DNA of 7,295 nt from Methylobacteriaceae bacterium (GTDB taxonomy: Bacteria; Pseudomonadota; Alphaproteobacteria; Rhizobiales; Beijerinckiaceae). A model generated the notes under the pieces. It had not been told where the DNA came from and did no database searches. It was given only the letters and a program-made list of their open reading frames with translations. The DNA lies in contig JAFAPJ010000445.1 in NCBI GenBank assembly GCA_019247255.1, positions 1-7,295 of the forward strand, written 5' to 3'. Position 1 is the stretch's first letter; every line of letters begins with the position of its first letter. Of this stretch, positions 6,259-7,295 are shown piece by piece. A program made the translations under genes and the position numbers.

Positions 6259-6740
6259 GCGACGTCGGTCCGAATGCGAAGCGCCTCGTCGCGGTCACCA
6301 TCGACGAGGCCTCGATCGGGCGGGGCAACCCGGACCAGGAGCACGAGCGGGCGATCGCGATCTACGACATCCTGGAGCAGAACTCCTTCGCTGTCCCCGA
6401 GCATCCGGCCGGGCCCTACCGGCTCCATCTCGGGCTGGTCGAGAACAGGCTCGCTTTCGAGATCAGCACGGCCGACGGGGCGGGGCGCATGACCCATTAC
6501 CTGTCGCTGACGCCGCTCCGACGGGTCATCAAGGATTACGAGCTCATCTGCCGGAGCTATTACGAGGCGATCAAGACGGCCTCGCCCACGCAGATCGAAG
6601 CCATCGACATGGGCCGGCGCGGCGTCCACAACGAAGCGTCCGAGCTCCTGATGCAGCGGCTCGACGGCAAGGTGACCGTCGATTTCGACACGGCGCGCCG
6701 CCTGTTCACCCTGATTTTCGCCCTGCACTGGCGAGGCTGA
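6255..6740 (+). CDS. UPF0262 family protein, function unknown
   Basis: A 161-residue cytoplasmic protein of family UPF0262, conserved in alphaproteobacteria and typically placed right after hisD. It begins with a GTG whose last two bases form part of the hisD stop (GTGA overlap of 4 bases), a common arrangement for reinitiation. Recognisable family stretches are [15 protein letters not shown] near the N-terminus, then [17 protein letters not shown], then [33 protein letters not shown] and, near the end, [13 protein letters not shown]. No known enzymatic motif, membrane segment or signal peptide is seen. The frame is open far upstream inside hisD, but the family starts at this GTG. It is followed after 4 bases by a phosphatase-like gene. 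Confidence 0.92.
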   Translation: MSDVGPNAKRLVAVTIDEASIGRGNPDQEHERAIAIYDILEQNSFAVPEHPAGPYRLHLGLVENRLAFEISTADGAGRMTHYLSLTPLRRVIKDYELICRSYYEAIKTASPTQIEAIDMGRRGVHNEASELLMQRLDGKVTVDFDTARRLFTLIFALHWRG

Positions 6741-6744
6741 GCCG

Positions 6745-7209
6745 ATGACGGACGTCCCGGGCGGCTCGCCGAAGCCGGGACGCCGCGTGCAATCCGTTCT
6801 CTTCGTGTGCGGGATGAACTCGATCCGCTCGCCGATGGCCGAGGCATTGGCGCGCCATTATTTCGGCAAGTCCGTCTACGTTCAGTCCGCGGGCGTGCGC
6901 AAAGGCGAGCGCGACCCCTTCGCCATCGCGGCGCTCGACGAGATCGGCGTCGACGGGTCGAAGCACAAGCCCAGGACCCTCGAGGAGCTGGAGGAGTGGG
7001 AAGGGCTCAACTTCGATCTCATCGTGACGCTCGCGCCGGAGGCGCATCACGCCGCCCTCGACCTCACCCGCACGGTCGCGGCCGATGTTGAGTACTGGCC
7101 GACCGTCGATCCGACATTGACCGAGGGCTCGCGTGACAAGGTGCTGGACGCCTATCGCGACCTGCGCGACGGCCTCTCCTTCCGGATCCGGACGAGGCTG
7201 AAGGAGTGA
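6745..7209 (+). CDS. Low-molecular-weight protein-tyrosine-phosphatase-like protein (ArsC-like fold)
   Basis: A 154-residue protein of the LMW phosphatase fold. It holds the phosphate-binding loop CGMNSIRSP, of CX5R(S) form, with nucleophile C22 and R28, on the typical strand VLFVC. A DP pair (D122-P123 in WPTVDPT) is the likely general acid. The other parts fit the fold: MAEALARHYF, the VQSAGV strand, and a C-terminal helix (VLDAYRDLRDGL). C22 is the only cysteine in the protein. The resolving cysteines of thioredoxin-coupled arsenate reductases are therefore missing, as is the second loop cysteine of many eukaryotic and bacterial LMW phosphatases. An arsenate reductase label, often given to such genes, is thus doubtful. 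The substrate is unknown. ATG 6745 lies 4 bases after the UPF0262 stop, with a GAGG about 8 bases before it. The gene overlaps the next one by 4 bases. Confidence 0.88.
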   Translation: MTDVPGGSPKPGRRVQSVLFVCGMNSIRSPMAEALARHYFGKSVYVQSAGVRKGERDPFAIAALDEIGVDGSKHKPRTLEELEEWEGLNFDLIVTLAPEAHHAALDLTRTVAADVEYWPTVDPTLTEGSRDKVLDAYRDLRDGLSFRIRTRLKE

Positions 7210-7295
7210 GCGCCCTGCCCCGCGTCTCGCCGGCCGCGCCCGACCAGAAGATGCCATCCGGTGAATGGCGGCCGCGTCCCGACCTCCTCGTGCTG
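7206..7295 (+). CDS. Probable Maf-type nucleotide pyrophosphatase, N-terminal fragment
   Basis: A frame opening with GTG 7206 (4-base GTGA overlap with the phosphatase-like gene, GAGG about 8 bases upstream) runs off the right edge after 30 residues. It ends in RPDLLVL, which fits the first strand of Maf proteins, normally continuing into an AS-xSPRR motif that lies beyond the window. Maf proteins hydrolyse non-canonical or canonical NTPs. Gene order supports the call: in Hyphomicrobiales maf commonly follows this phosphatase-like gene, often with infA between them (from memory). If this is maf, infA is absent from that place here. An in-frame ATG at 7251 is an alternative start without a Shine-Dalgarno sequence. 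With only 30 residues the identification is tentative. Confidence 0.6.
   Translation, partial: MSALPRVSPAAPDQKMPSGEWRPRPDLLVL

Overview
The window is a stretch of GC-rich chromosome, most likely from an alphaproteobacterium of the order Hyphomicrobiales (Rhizobiales), perhaps near Methylobacteriaceae or its relatives. Three things support this: very high GC at third codon positions, the alphaproteobacterial families DUF2948 and UPF0262, and their placement around murA and hisD. The genus cannot be fixed from the sequence alone. No mobile element, CRISPR array, phage gene or frameshifted gene is visible. It reads as an ordinary, densely packed core region, and I found no convincing new system in it.

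Left part (1-1923, all minus strand). An ABC importer of the nitrate/taurine (NitT/TauT, SsuA/SsuC-like) type is cut by the left edge. Its periplasmic binding protein (232-1182) is followed by the start of its permease (1-198), with a small GC-rich hairpin in the gap. Upstream lies a small exported Arg/Asp-rich protein (1313-1609) that ends at a strong rho-independent terminator with a UUCG loop. Next is a doubtful 64-residue single-span membrane protein (1729-1923).

Middle part (1924-2973). A SRAP (HMCES/YedK) DNA-protein crosslinking abasic-site sensor (2032-2781) is read from the plus strand. A 21-bp palindrome sits directly in front of its predicted -10 box, and the transcript may be leaderless. 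A tRNA-Thr(GGT) gene lies on the minus strand (2843-2917), with a plausible promoter of its own.

Right part (2974-7295, all plus strand). A tightly packed run holds a small basic protein, murA, a DUF2948 protein, hisD, a UPF0262 protein, a low-molecular-weight phosphatase-like protein, and the start of what is probably maf, cut by the right edge. Most neighbours abut, overlap by 1 or 4 bases, or are 4 bases apart, so they are probably co-transcribed and translationally coupled. The one larger gap (70 bases, after murA) may hold a second promoter. The run combines peptidoglycan precursor synthesis (MurA), the last step of histidine synthesis (HisD), a Maf-type nucleotide pyrophosphatase, and three conserved proteins of unknown or unproven role.
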